Positions 26,863-35,960 of a DNA stretch of 64,000 nt are shown piece after piece. A program made the position numbers and the translations under genes. The notes under the pieces were generated by a model that was not told the DNA's origin, made no database searches, and saw only the letters and a program-made list of their open reading frames with translations. Origin of the DNA: JBQTIU01 sp052387815 (GTDB lineage: Bacteria; Pseudomonadota; Alphaproteobacteria; CACIAM-22H2); assembly GCA_052387815.1 (NCBI GenBank), contig JBQTIU010000015.1, positions 1 to 64,000 on the forward strand, in the 5' to 3' direction. The number at the start of each line of letters is the position of its first letter. The first letter of the stretch is position 1.

Positions 26863-27516
26863 ATGGCCGAATCCGGGGATTTACGGCTCATCGAGCTGGT
26901 CGCGGCGCGATTGTGCCACGATCTGGTGGGGCCGGTCGGGGCGGTGGCCAACGGCGCCGAACTGTTGGCTGGCGAGGCGAGAGAGCCCGACGACGAGGCC
27001 CTGCGGCTGATCGGTCAGGCGGCGCGCGCCGTGAGCGCGCGGCTTCAGGTGTTCCGGATGGCCTTCGGGACCGGCAACACGCTGCCGGCAAGCGGGCGCC
27101 TCATCGAGGCGCGCCGTCTGGCCGCGGGGCTGTTCGACGCCACGCGCACAGCGCTCGACTGGCCGCTTGACGCCGCCGCCGAGGCGGCGGCCGGCCGGAC
27201 CGGCGTCAAGCTCGCCCTCCATCTGGTGCTGCTTGCCCATGACTCGCTCCTGCGCGACGGAGTGGTCCGAGTGCGAGCGACGGCGTCTCCGGGACGGTTC
27301 GCCCTCGCGGTGAGGGCAGAAGGGGAGGCGGTACGGTTGGCTGAGGCTACGCGCGCCGCGCTCGTGCCCGGCGTCAAGGAGGAGACCCTCGATCCCAGGA
27401 CCGTCCAGGCCTATCTCGCCGCCCGCCTGGCTCGCGAGGCGGGCGGGAGTCTCTCGGTGTCACCCGCCGGCGTCCAAGGCCTGGAGTTCATGGCCGAACT
27501 GCCGCCGGGCGTCTGA
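26863..27516 (+). CDS. chpT: Histidine phosphotransferase ChpT
   Basis: 217-residue pseudo-histidine-kinase dimer that relays phosphate from the CckA hybrid kinase to CtrA (and CpdR) in alphaproteobacterial cell-cycle control. The phosphoacceptor helix reads ELVAARLCHDLVGPVGAVANG, with the reactive His at residue 19, followed by a degenerate ATPase-like domain lacking ATP-binding boxes. GGAGG precedes ATG 26863. Only ~6.5 kb separate it from ctrA. Confidence 0.9.
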   Translation: MAESGDLRLIELVAARLCHDLVGPVGAVANGAELLAGEAREPDDEALRLIGQAARAVSARLQVFRMAFGTGNTLPASGRLIEARRLAAGLFDATRTALDWPLDAAAEAAAGRTGVKLALHLVLLAHDSLLRDGVVRVRATASPGRFALAVRAEGEAVRLAEATRAALVPGVKEETLDPRTVQAYLAARLAREAGGSLSVSPAGVQGLEFMAELPPGV

Positions 27517-27534
27517 GCGGGTTCGATCGGCGAA

Positions 27535-27549
27535 TTCACGGCTCTTTAA
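27535..27549. promoter_or_regulatory. Candidate CtrA box upstream of cheA
   Basis: TTCA-N7-TTAA, one mismatch to TTAA-N7-TTAA, in the 123-bp gap between chpT and cheA. Confidence 0.45.
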
Positions 27550-27639
27550 CCTTCGTCTGCGAATTTGCCGGCCACTTTCCGGAGCGGGCGGATATGGATC
27601 GAACCCGCTCCCTTTGTTCGCGGCATGAGACGGGTGGCC

Positions 27640-30249
27640 ATGGACGACCTCCTTCGCGAGTTTCTTACCGAATCGACCGAAAGTTTGGCGGTTCTCGACC
27701 TCGAGCTGGTGAAGCTCGAGCAGAACCCCAATGATCCCAAGCTGATCGGCAGCATCTTCCGGCTCGTCCACACGATCAAGGGCACGTGCGGCTTCCTCGG
27801 TCTGCCGCGTCTCGAAACGGTGGCGCACGCCGGCGAGAACATCCTCGGCAAGTTCCGGGACCGCGAACTTGTCGTCACGCCCGAGGCGGTGAGCGTGATC
27901 CTCGATTCGCTCGACCGCATCAAAATGCTGCTCGTGGTCCTCGAACAGACCGAAGCCGAACCGGCCGGCGACGACGGCGATCTGATCCGCCGTTTGAACG
28001 CGCTCGGCGAGAGCGGAGCGAACGGCGCCGGCCCGGCAGCCGAGGCCGGGCCAAGCGCACCGGCAAGCGTGGCCGCGAGCGAGCCCGCCGCCGAGCCGCC
28101 ATCCCCCGAACCGGAGCCGGTCGCCGCGACCGCCGATCAGCCGGCGGCCGGGGAGGCCAAGGACATCGAGGCGAAGGAATCGGCGGTCGCCGCCCAGAGC
28201 ATTCGGGTCAATGTCGATGTCCTCGAGAACCTCATGACCATGGTGAGCGAACTCGTGCTCGCCCGCAACCAGCTCTTGCAGATCCTGCGCAGCCAGAAGG
28301 ACAGCGACTTCGCCGCGCCGCTACAGCGCCTCAACCACGTCACCTCGGAGCTGCAGGAAGGCGTCATGAAGACGCGCATGCAGCCGATCGGCAACGCTTG
28401 GGCGAAGCTGCCGCGCGTGGTCCGCGACCTGGCGCACGAGCTCAAGAAGAAGATCGACCTCAACATGCGCGGCGCCGAGACCGAGCTCGACCGCCAAGTG
28501 CTCGAACTCATCAAGGACCCGCTGACGCACCTGGTGCGCAACTGCGCCGACCACGGCCTCGAAATGCCGAGCGAGCGCAAGGCCGTCGGCAAGAGCGAAA
28601 CCGGGCGGATCAGCCTCGACGCCTACCACCAGGGCGGCCACATCATCATCGAGATTTCCGACGACGGAAGGGGGTTGCCGCTCGACAAGATCAAGGCCAA
28701 GATCGTGGCCGGCGGCTTGGCGAGCGAGGCCGAAATCGCCACGATGTCGGATCAGCAGATCCAGCAATTCATTTTCAAAGCGGGGCTCTCCACCGCTGCC
28801 CAGGTCACGAACGTGTCGGGCCGCGGGGTGGGGATGGACGTCGTGCGCACCAACATCGAGAGGATCGGCGGCACGATCGAGCTTAAATCGGCGCCCGAAA
28901 AAGGCACGTCCTTCGTCATCAAGATTCCGCTGACGCTCGCCATCGTTTCGGCGCTCATCGTCGAATGCTCCGGCGAGCGCTTCGCGATCCCGCAGATCAG
29001 CGTGCTCGAACTCGTGCGGGCGAGCGCGGGGCCGGGGGTCACCACGGTCGAGCGGATCAACAACGCGGCGTTCTTGAGGTTGCGGAACCGCCTCCTGCCG
29101 CTCATTAGCCTCCGCGACCTCCTGTCGCTGGGACCACGACCGGGCGGGGAGGCGGGCGAGATTTTCATCGTCGTCACCCAGGTCGGCACCTATACGTTCG
29201 GCATCATGGTGGACCGCGTCTTCGACACCGAGGAAATCGTCGTCAAGCCGGTAGCGCCGCTCCTGCGCGAGGTGTCGATGTTCTCGGGCAACACGATCCT
29301 GGGCGACGGCAGCGTGATCATGATCCTCGATCCCAACGGCATCGCCGCCAAGACCGGCGAGGCTTCGTCACCGGCCAGCGCCGGCGCCGAGGCCGCCGAG
29401 GCCGCTGGCACCCAGGCCGAACGCCGGGACGGGCGGATTGCGCTCCTGGTCTTCCGCGCCGGCGGCGAGGCGCCGAAGGCGGTTCCGCTCGCCCTCGTCG
29501 CGCGCCTCGAAGAGGTCAAGGCCGAAGCGATCGAGTTCAGCGACGGCAAGCCGGTCATGCAGTATCGCGGCCAGCTGATGCCGCTGGTGAGGGCCGAGCC
29601 GTCCTACGCGATGAAGACCGAGGGTCGCCAACCCATCCTGGTGTTCACCGACGGTGGGCGCTCGATGGGCCTCTTGGTCGACGAGATCGTGGATATCGTG
29701 GAGGAAAACCTGTCGGTCGAGCTCGTCGCCAATCGGCCGGGCCTGGTCGGCAGTGCCGTCATCGCCGGCCAAGCGACCGATGTCATCGACACGGGGCATT
29801 ACCTCAAGCAAGCGGTCGGCGACTGGTTCGGCGCCAACGGCCGGGCAGTCGGGGAGTCGGGGGCACCCGCCAGGAAGCTTTTGCTGGTCGACGACAGTCC
29901 GTTCTTCCGCAATCTGCTGGCGCCGCTCTTGTCGGTGGCCGGGTACGACGTCACGACCGCCGAGAGCGCGAACCAGGCGCTCGCTCTGTGCGAGGCCGGG
30001 ACGGATTTCGACGTCATCGTCAGCGACATCGAGATGCCCGGCATGAACGGGTTCGAATTCGCCGAGGCGGTGCGCAAAAGCAGTCGCTGGCAGGATCTAC
30101 CGCTCGTCGCCCTGTCCGCGCACACCACGCCCAGGGATATCGATCGCGGCCGCAAGGCCGGATTCACCGACTACATCGCGAAACTCGACCGCAACGCGCT
30201 CCTTGACGCGGTCCAGCAAACCTTCGCCACGGAAAGAGGTGCGGCATGA
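27640..30249 (+). CDS. cheA: Chemotaxis hybrid histidine kinase CheA with C-terminal receiver domain
   Basis: 869-residue cytoplasmic kinase coupling chemoreceptors to CheY/CheB. P1 (HPt) domain with phospho-His44 in FRLVHTIKGTCGFLG; a Pro/Ala/Glu-rich linker (~115-185); dimerisation helices (VDVLENLMTMVSELVLARN); HATPase domain (HLVRNCADHGLE, DDGRGLPLDKI, GRGVGMDVVR); two consecutive CheW-like domains (~430-560 and ~600-735); then a receiver domain (LLLVDDSPFFR, VSDIEMPGMNG). ATG 27640 is used; an in-frame ATG lies at 27625. The stop overlaps cheW as ATGA. Confidence 0.93.
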   Translation: MDDLLREFLTESTESLAVLDLELVKLEQNPNDPKLIGSIFRLVHTIKGTCGFLGLPRLETVAHAGENILGKFRDRELVVTPEAVSVILDSLDRIKMLLVVLEQTEAEPAGDDGDLIRRLNALGESGANGAGPAAEAGPSAPASVAASEPAAEPPSPEPEPVAATADQPAAGEAKDIEAKESAVAAQSIRVNVDVLENLMTMVSELVLARNQLLQILRSQKDSDFAAPLQRLNHVTSELQEGVMKTRMQPIGNAWAKLPRVVRDLAHELKKKIDLNMRGAETELDRQVLELIKDPLTHLVRNCADHGLEMPSERKAVGKSETGRISLDAYHQGGHIIIEISDDGRGLPLDKIKAKIVAGGLASEAEIATMSDQQIQQFIFKAGLSTAAQVTNVSGRGVGMDVVRTNIERIGGTIELKSAPEKGTSFVIKIPLTLAIVSALIVECSGERFAIPQISVLELVRASAGPGVTTVERINNAAFLRLRNRLLPLISLRDLLSLGPRPGGEAGEIFIVVTQVGTYTFGIMVDRVFDTEEIVVKPVAPLLREVSMFSGNTILGDGSVIMILDPNGIAAKTGEASSPASAGAEAAEAAGTQAERRDGRIALLVFRAGGEAPKAVPLALVARLEEVKAEAIEFSDGKPVMQYRGQLMPLVRAEPSYAMKTEGRQPILVFTDGGRSMGLLVDEIVDIVEENLSVELVANRPGLVGSAVIAGQATDVIDTGHYLKQAVGDWFGANGRAVGESGAPARKLLLVDDSPFFRNLLAPLLSVAGYDVTTAESANQALALCEAGTDFDVIVSDIEMPGMNGFEFAEAVRKSSRWQDLPLVALSAHTTPRDIDRGRKAGFTDYIAKLDRNALLDAVQQTFATERGAA

Positions 30250-30734
30250 GCCCGTCGGTCGAGCCGAAAGGCGCGGGCGGCCCCGCCGGTCAAGCCGCCA
30301 CGCAAGACTTCGTCACGATGACGGTGGCCGATCAGCTATTCGGCCTGCCGGTGCTGACGGTCCGAGACGCCCTCGGCCCGCAGCGCATCACGCGCATTCC
30401 GCTGGCGCCGCCCGAAATCGCGGGGGCGCTCAATTTGCGGGGGCGGATCGTCACGGTGATCGATGTGCGCAAATGCCTCGACCTGCCGCCGCGTCCCGCG
30501 GGCAATGCCGGCATGAGCCTGGTGGTCGACCACAAGGGCGAGCTGTACAGCCTGGTCATCGATGCCGTCGGCGAAGTCTTGAGCGTCGCCGCCGACACCT
30601 TCGAGCGCTCTCCCGCGACCCTCAATCCGCGCTGGCGGGACGTCGCGGGTGGAATTTACCGGTTGGAGGGCCGACTTCTCGTCGTCCTCGAGGTGGCGCG
30701 ACTGCTCGATGTCCGGCGCGTCGAGGCGGCCTAG
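30246..30734 (+). CDS. cheW: Chemotaxis adaptor CheW
   Basis: 162-residue scaffold linking chemoreceptors to CheA. The CheW core is visible: LFGLPVLTVRDALG, PEIAGALNLRGRIVTVIDVRKCL, YSLVIDAVGEVL. The first ~20 residues are extra and low complexity. It overlaps cheA by 4 bp. A palindromic repeat follows the stop. Confidence 0.92.
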   Translation: MSPSVEPKGAGGPAGQAATQDFVTMTVADQLFGLPVLTVRDALGPQRITRIPLAPPEIAGALNLRGRIVTVIDVRKCLDLPPRPAGNAGMSLVVDHKGELYSLVIDAVGEVLSVAADTFERSPATLNPRWRDVAGGIYRLEGRLLVVLEVARLLDVRRVEAA

Positions 30735-30735
30735 C

Positions 30736-30762
30736 GCGGGCGGGTCGTAAGACCCGCCCTAC
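30736..30762. repeat. REP-like palindromic element, copy 2
   Basis: Perfect 9-bp stem GGGCGGGTC / GACCCGCCC with loop GTAA, followed by TAC; same core as the element at 25818. It sits between cheW and cheY in a 108-bp gap and may act as a transcript hairpin. Confidence 0.6.
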
Positions 30763-30842
30763 AGCGATCCATGCTGGTCGAGGGGTAAAGATAGCGACTC
30801 GCATCGTCCGTTCCGGCATGGCCCCGGGCAGCGGAGGTAATC

Positions 30843-31207
<365 letters not shown>

Positions 31208-31208
<1 letters not shown>

Positions 31209-32353
31209 TGTCTTCCTTTCAGGTGGCCGCCGAACGGCGAACGACGAGCGCCGTCGGCGGCCCCTACCGCGTCATGGTGGTCGACGATTCCGCGGTCAGC
31301 CGCGGCTTCCTCGCGCGCACGCTCGAGACCGATCCCGAGATCGCGGTCGTCGCCTCGGCTGGCAACGGCGAGATGGCGCTCGCCGCCGCCGGGCGATCGG
31401 AGATCGACGTCATCGTGCTCGACATCGAGATGCCGGTCATGGACGGCATGACCGCGCTCCCCAAACTCTTGCAGGCGGAACCCGGCGTCAAAATCATCAT
31501 GGCCTCGACGCTGACCCGCAAGAACGCGCAAATCAGCTTCCAGGCGCTTGCGGCCGGGGCGTCCGACTACGTGACCAAGCCGAGCTCGGCGAACGAGATC
31601 AACCTCGCGGCCGATTTCCGGCACGAACTCGTCGCCAAGGTGAAGGCCCTGGGGGCCGCGCGCCGCGCGGCGGGGTACCGGAGATCCGGCCCCAGGGCGG
31701 CAGGCCTCGAAGGCGCGGCCGCTGGGCCTCGGAAGCCGGCGCCGATCGCGCTGCGCCCGGCCTCCCGGGTCGCGCCGTCGGTGCTCGCGATCGGCAGCTC
31801 GACCGGCGGGCCGCAGGCGTTGTTCGCCTTCTTGGAGGCCTTGCCGGGTTCGGTTCATCTCCCGATTCTGATCACCCAGCACATGCCGCCGACCTTCACG
31901 ACCATCCTCGCCGAACATCTCGCCCGAGCCGCGAGTCGGCCGGCGGCCGAGGCGGTCAACGGCGAGCCGGTGGCTCGCGGACGCATTTACATCGCGCCGG
32001 GCGGATTCCATATGCTGGTCGAGTCCGAAGGGTCGAAGAAGGTCATCCGCGTGACTACGGACCCGCCCGAAAATTTCTGCCGGCCGGCCGTTGACCCGAT
32101 GCTGCGCAGCCTGGCGCGCGCCTACGGGCCGGGGGTGGTGTGCGTGATCTTGACAGGGATGGGCGCCGACGGGACCAAGGGCGGCGAAGCAGTCGTCGCG
32201 GCGGGCGGCACGGTCATCGCCCAGGACGAGGCCACCAGCGTCGTCTGGGGCATGCCGGGTGCCGCCGCCGCCGCCGGCATCGTCAGTGCCCTGTTGCCGC
32301 TCGGCGGCATTGCCCCGCACATCGTCGGGCTGGCCGCGCGGGGATCGACATGA
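31208..32353 (+). CDS. cheB: Chemotaxis methylesterase/deamidase CheB
   Basis: 381-residue phosphorylation-activated methylesterase that removes methyl groups from chemoreceptors. Receiver domain with Asp72 (VLDIEMPVMDG), a linker (~145-188), and a catalytic domain with Ser198 in GSSTGGPQ, His225 in QHMPPTF, and the GMGADG loop. It overlaps cheY by 1 bp and cheR by 4 bp. Confidence 0.93.
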
Positions 32354-33195
32354 GGCCCGACGATTTCGCCTATCTCTCGAAGATTCTCCACGAGCGGACC
32401 GGGCTCGTGCTCGGGTCCGACAAGACGTATCTAGTCGAAAGCCGGCTCTCGCCGCTGATCGGCAAGTGGAACATCGCCGGCGGGCTCGACGGAATCGTGC
32501 CGGTCCTGCGCAACGCGGGGAAGGACAGCGAGATCTTGGCCGGCGTCATCGACGCCATGATGACCAACGAGTCGCTATTCTTCCGCGATATCAAGCCCTT
32601 CGAACAGTTCCGCCAGGTCGTCCTGCGGTATCTGCGCGAGGCCCGCCGGGCGCGCAAGGCGATCCGCATCTGGAGCGCCGCCTGCTCGACCGGGCAGGAA
32701 CCCTACACGCTGGCGATGATTTTCAAGGAGGAGTCGGCGGCGTTCGCGGACTGGAAGATCGACATCGTGGGCACCGACATCTCGCGCGAGGCTTTGGCGC
32801 GCGCGCGGGCGGGCGCCTACACCCAGTTCGAGGCCCAGCGCGGGCTGCCCATACAGATGCTCATGAAGCACTTCAAGCAACACGGCGACAAATGGCAGAT
32901 CGCGCCCGACATCCGGTCGATGGTCCAATTCCGCGACTTCAACCTGCTCGCCGACCCCACCCCGCTTGGGGTGTTCGACGTGATCTTTTGCCGCAACGTG
33001 CTGATCTATTTCGACCAGCCGACGAAGGCGGGCGTGCTCGAGCGCATCGCGCGCCTGCTGCCGCCCGATGGGTTCCTTTACCTGGGCGGCGCCGAGACCG
33101 TGCTCGGCGTCTCGGACCGGTTCGCGCCCATGCCCGGGCAGCGCGGCATCTACGGCCTGGCGTTGAGGGCCGTTCGCCGGGCGGCGAACGCCTGA
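32350..33195 (+). CDS. cheR: Chemoreceptor methyltransferase CheR
   Basis: 281-residue SAM-dependent methyltransferase acting on receptor glutamates. N-terminal helical domain, then RIWSAACSTGQEPYTLAM (SAM site), IVGTDISREAL and FDVIFCRNVLIYF. ATG 32350 overlaps the cheB stop (ATGA). Last gene of the cheA-W-Y-B-R operon. Confidence 0.93.
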   Translation: MRPDDFAYLSKILHERTGLVLGSDKTYLVESRLSPLIGKWNIAGGLDGIVPVLRNAGKDSEILAGVIDAMMTNESLFFRDIKPFEQFRQVVLRYLREARRARKAIRIWSAACSTGQEPYTLAMIFKEESAAFADWKIDIVGTDISREALARARAGAYTQFEAQRGLPIQMLMKHFKQHGDKWQIAPDIRSMVQFRDFNLLADPTPLGVFDVIFCRNVLIYFDQPTKAGVLERIARLLPPDGFLYLGGAETVLGVSDRFAPMPGQRGIYGLALRAVRRAANA

Positions 33196-33218
33196 TTTAG
33201 ACCCCATGTCCGTTTGAG

Positions 33219-33240
33219 CGGGCGGCGGGACCGCCGCCCG
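33219..33240. terminator. Hairpin between the convergent cheR and ctrA genes
   Basis: 10-bp perfect stem CGGGCGGCGG / CCGCCGCCCG around a GA centre, 23 bp after the cheR stop and 31 bp before the ctrA stop. Without a clear T-tract it is a candidate bidirectional terminator. Confidence 0.5.
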
Positions 33241-33271
33241 AGGATTGCGCGCGGCTTGGGCGCGTCTTGGG

Positions 33272-33994
33272 TCAGGCGGCGGATACCTGATTGTCGACCC
33301 CTTTGGCGCCGGCGCTCGGGCTCGGGTCGCGCAGGACGTAGCCGCGGCCCCAAACCGTATCGATATAGCTGTCGCCGTCGCAAGCGGCGGCCAGCTTCTT
33401 GCGCAGCTTGCACACGAACACGTCGATGATCTTGAGCTCGGGTTCGTCCATGCCGCCGTAGAGATGGTTCAAGAACATCTCCTTGGTGAGCGTCGTCCCC
33501 TTGCGCAGGCTCAGGAGCTCGAGGATGCCGTATTCCTTGCCGGTCAGATGCACAGGCTGGCTATCGGCCTCGACCGTGCGGGTGTCGAGGTTGACCGACA
33601 GCTTGCCGGTTCGGATCACCGAGTGCGAATGGCCCTTGGAACGCCGCACGATCGCCTGGATGCGGGCCACCAATTCGCGCTTGTCGAAGGGCTTGGTCAA
33701 GTAGTCGTCGGCGCCGAACCCCAGGCCCTTGAGCTTGTTGTCGAGTTCGCCCAGGCCCGACAGGATGAGAATCGGGGTCTTGACGCGGGCGATCCGAAAC
33801 CGTCGCAACACTTCGTAGCCGTCGATATCGGGAAGCATCAGGTCGAGGATAATGATGTCATAGTCGTAAATCTTGCCGATTTCGAGGCCATCTTCGCCGA
33901 GGTCGGTCGTATCGCAAACGAATCCCTCGGATTTCAACATCAGTTCTATGCTTTTGGCGGTAGCCGTATCGTCCTCGACCAGCAAGACTCGCAT
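33272..33994 (-). CDS. ctrA: Cell-cycle and motility master regulator CtrA
   Basis: 240-residue OmpR-family response regulator that activates flagellar, chemotaxis and cell-cycle genes. Receiver domain with Asp51 (IILDLMLPDIDGYE) and Lys in TKPFDK, then a winged-helix domain with the strongly conserved CtrA recognition region (LTGKEYGILELLSLRKGTTLTKEMFLNHLYGGMDEPELKI in part). Phosphorylated via ChpT, encoded nearby, and inhibited by SciP at 46289. A near-consensus CtrA box overlapping a GANTC site lies upstream, suggesting autoregulation. Confidence 0.96.
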   Translation of the reverse strand: MRVLLVEDDTATAKSIELMLKSEGFVCDTTDLGEDGLEIGKIYDYDIIILDLMLPDIDGYEVLRRFRIARVKTPILILSGLGELDNKLKGLGFGADDYLTKPFDKRELVARIQAIVRRSKGHSHSVIRTGKLSVNLDTRTVEADSQPVHLTGKEYGILELLSLRKGTTLTKEMFLNHLYGGMDEPELKIIDVFVCKLRKKLAAACDGDSYIDTVWGRGYVLRDPSPSAGAKGVDNQVSAA

Positions 33995-34050
33995 TGGCTC
34001 CCCTCCCGGTGCCTAAGACCTAACGATTAACCATATCACCACGGGACCGG

Positions 34051-34065
34051 TTAATAAACCGTTGA
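34051..34065. promoter_or_regulatory. Candidate CtrA box upstream of ctrA, overlapping a GANTC site
   Basis: TTAA-N7-TTGA, 57 bp before the ctrA start. GACTC (34064-34068), a CcrM methylation sequence, overlaps its end. Confidence 0.5.
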
Positions 34066-34106
34066 CTCCCCGAGACCCCGGGGGATTGTCGGTCAAACGT
34101 CGGGGA

Positions 34107-34121
34107 TTCACCGATCGTTAA
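34107..34121. promoter_or_regulatory. Candidate CtrA box upstream of fliI, overlapping a GANTC site
   Basis: TTCA-N7-TTAA, about 82 bp before the fliI start. GATTC (34105-34109) overlaps its left half. Confidence 0.5.
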
Positions 34122-34202
34122 GCCGGTACCGTCAGGATGGCGCCGCACCATCCGCCCCGTCTGCGACCGGGCGGCCCTTGAGGGTCCCTAACGGATGACG
34201 GG

Positions 34203-35528
34203 ATGCTTGCCGAGAGCCTGATCGCCTCCTTGAGCCGGGTTTCGACCCATTGCGCCTATGGTCGCGTGACCTCGATCCTCGGGTTGCTGGTCGAAATCGG
34301 CGGTGCCGAGACTCGGTTGTCGATCGGTGGCCGCTGCCGACTCGTCGCCCGGAGCGGGCGCACCGTGCCGTGCGAGGTGGTCGGTTTCCGGAACGGCCGG
34401 GCGCTGCTCATGCCCTTCGGGACGCTCGATGGCGTGGGCCTCGGATGCAAGGCGGAGATCCTGGATAGCGAGCCGGTGGTCCATCCCCATGCGGAATGGC
34501 TTGGCCGGGTGGTGAACGGGCTCGGCGAGCCGCTCGACGGGCTGGGGGCCCTGCCGGAGGGACCCCAGGGATGCCCGCTGCGCATGACCCCCCCGCCCGC
34601 GCATTCCCGCGGCCGCGTGCAGGGCAAGGTCGACCTCGGCGTGCGGGCGATCAACATCTTCGCCACCTGCTGCCGCGGCCAGCGCATGGGCATTTTCGCG
34701 GGCTCGGGGGTCGGCAAGTCGACGCTGCTGTCGATGATGGCGCGCTATACGACGGCCGACGTGACGGTGATCGGCCTCATCGGCGAGCGCGGGCGAGAGG
34801 TGCAGGAGTTCCTCGCCGACGATCTCGGCCCCGAGGGGTTGGCGCGCAGCGTCATAGTCGTCTCGACCTCCGACGAACCGCCGCTGATGCGCCGCCAGGC
34901 GGCGTACCTCACGCTGGCGATCGCCGAGTATTTCCGCGACCGCGACCGCGACGTCCTGTGCCTGATCGACAGCATCACGCGCTTCGCCATGGCGCAGCGC
35001 GAGATCGCGTTGTCGGCCGGAGAGCCGCCGGCGAGCAAGGGCTACACGCCCTCCGTGTTCGCCGAGCTGCCGCGGTTGCTCGAGCGCGCCGGGCCCGGCC
35101 TGGGGCGGGGCAGCATCACCGGCCTGTTCACCGTGCTGGTGGAGGGCGACGACCACAACGAGCCGATCGCGGATGCGGTTCGCAGCATCGTCGACGGCCA
35201 CATCGTTTTGGATCGCGCGATCGCCGAACGGGGTCGCTACCCGGCTGTCAACGTATTGCGATCGCTGTCGCGAACCATGCCGGGTTGCAACAGCGTCGCC
35301 GAAAACGAGGTCGTGTCCCGTGCCCGGATCCTGCTGGCCCAGTACAACGACATGGCCGAGATGATCCGCCTGGGAGCGTACCGCAAGGGCAGCGACAAGC
35401 TGGTCGACGAGGCGATCCGCTACCATCCGGACATCGATCGGTTCCTCGCCCAGGGCAAGGACGAACGTAGCGATCTGGCCGCCGGCTACGCGGCCCTGGC
35501 CGACATCCTCGGATTCGCGTATCCCTGA
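34203..35528 (+). CDS. fliI: Flagellar export ATPase FliI
   Basis: 441-residue F1-beta-like ATPase that energises the flagellar type III export gate. Walker A is GIFAGSGVGKSTLL, Walker B DVLCLIDSITRFAMAQRE; the SKGYTPSVFAELPRLLERAG stretch is diagnostic of FliI. It overlaps fliJ by 1 bp. Two candidate CtrA boxes precede it. Confidence 0.95.
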   Translation: MLAESLIASLSRVSTHCAYGRVTSILGLLVEIGGAETRLSIGGRCRLVARSGRTVPCEVVGFRNGRALLMPFGTLDGVGLGCKAEILDSEPVVHPHAEWLGRVVNGLGEPLDGLGALPEGPQGCPLRMTPPPAHSRGRVQGKVDLGVRAINIFATCCRGQRMGIFAGSGVGKSTLLSMMARYTTADVTVIGLIGERGREVQEFLADDLGPEGLARSVIVVSTSDEPPLMRRQAAYLTLAIAEYFRDRDRDVLCLIDSITRFAMAQREIALSAGEPPASKGYTPSVFAELPRLLERAGPGLGRGSITGLFTVLVEGDDHNEPIADAVRSIVDGHIVLDRAIAERGRYPAVNVLRSLSRTMPGCNSVAENEVVSRARILLAQYNDMAEMIRLGAYRKGSDKLVDEAIRYHPDIDRFLAQGKDERSDLAAGYAALADILGFAYP

Positions 35529-35944
35529 TGCGGCACCTGGCGACGCTGGTTCGATTGCACCGCTCGCGGCTTGACGAGGCGCGCCGCGAGCTCGCCGACC
35601 TCGCGCGGCTTGGGGACGATTGGCGCGACCGAGCCGCGCGCTTCGAGAGCGCGTGGGCGAGCGAGCACGAAGCGGCAGCCGGCTCGGCGGAAGGCGCCTG
35701 GGCCTACGGCGGCTTCGTGCGCGCCGCGCTCGACCGGCGCCGCCAGCTTGTCGCCTCGATGGCCGAGGTCGAGGCGCGCATCGCGGCCGCCGGCGAGGCC
35801 GTGGCCACCGCATTCGAGGACCTCAAGCGTTACGAGATCGGGCTGGAAACACGCACGCGCGCGGCTCACGCGGCGGCGGAACGGCAGGCCCAGGCCGTCC
35901 TCGACGAAGTGGGCGCCGACATGTACCGCCGCCGCCCGGATTGA
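35528..35944 (+). CDS. fliJ: FliJ-like export chaperone
   Basis: 138-residue, almost entirely helical Arg/Glu/Ala-rich protein predicted to form an antiparallel coiled coil, as FliJ does when it couples FliI to the export gate. Sequence identity in this family is low, so the call rests on coiled-coil character, size, and the 1-bp overlap after fliI. Convergent with the gene at 35961. Confidence 0.75.
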   Translation: MRHLATLVRLHRSRLDEARRELADLARLGDDWRDRAARFESAWASEHEAAAGSAEGAWAYGGFVRAALDRRRQLVASMAEVEARIAAAGEAVATAFEDLKRYEIGLETRTRAAHAAAERQAQAVLDEVGADMYRRRPD

Positions 35945-35960
35945 CGCGAAGACGGGCATC

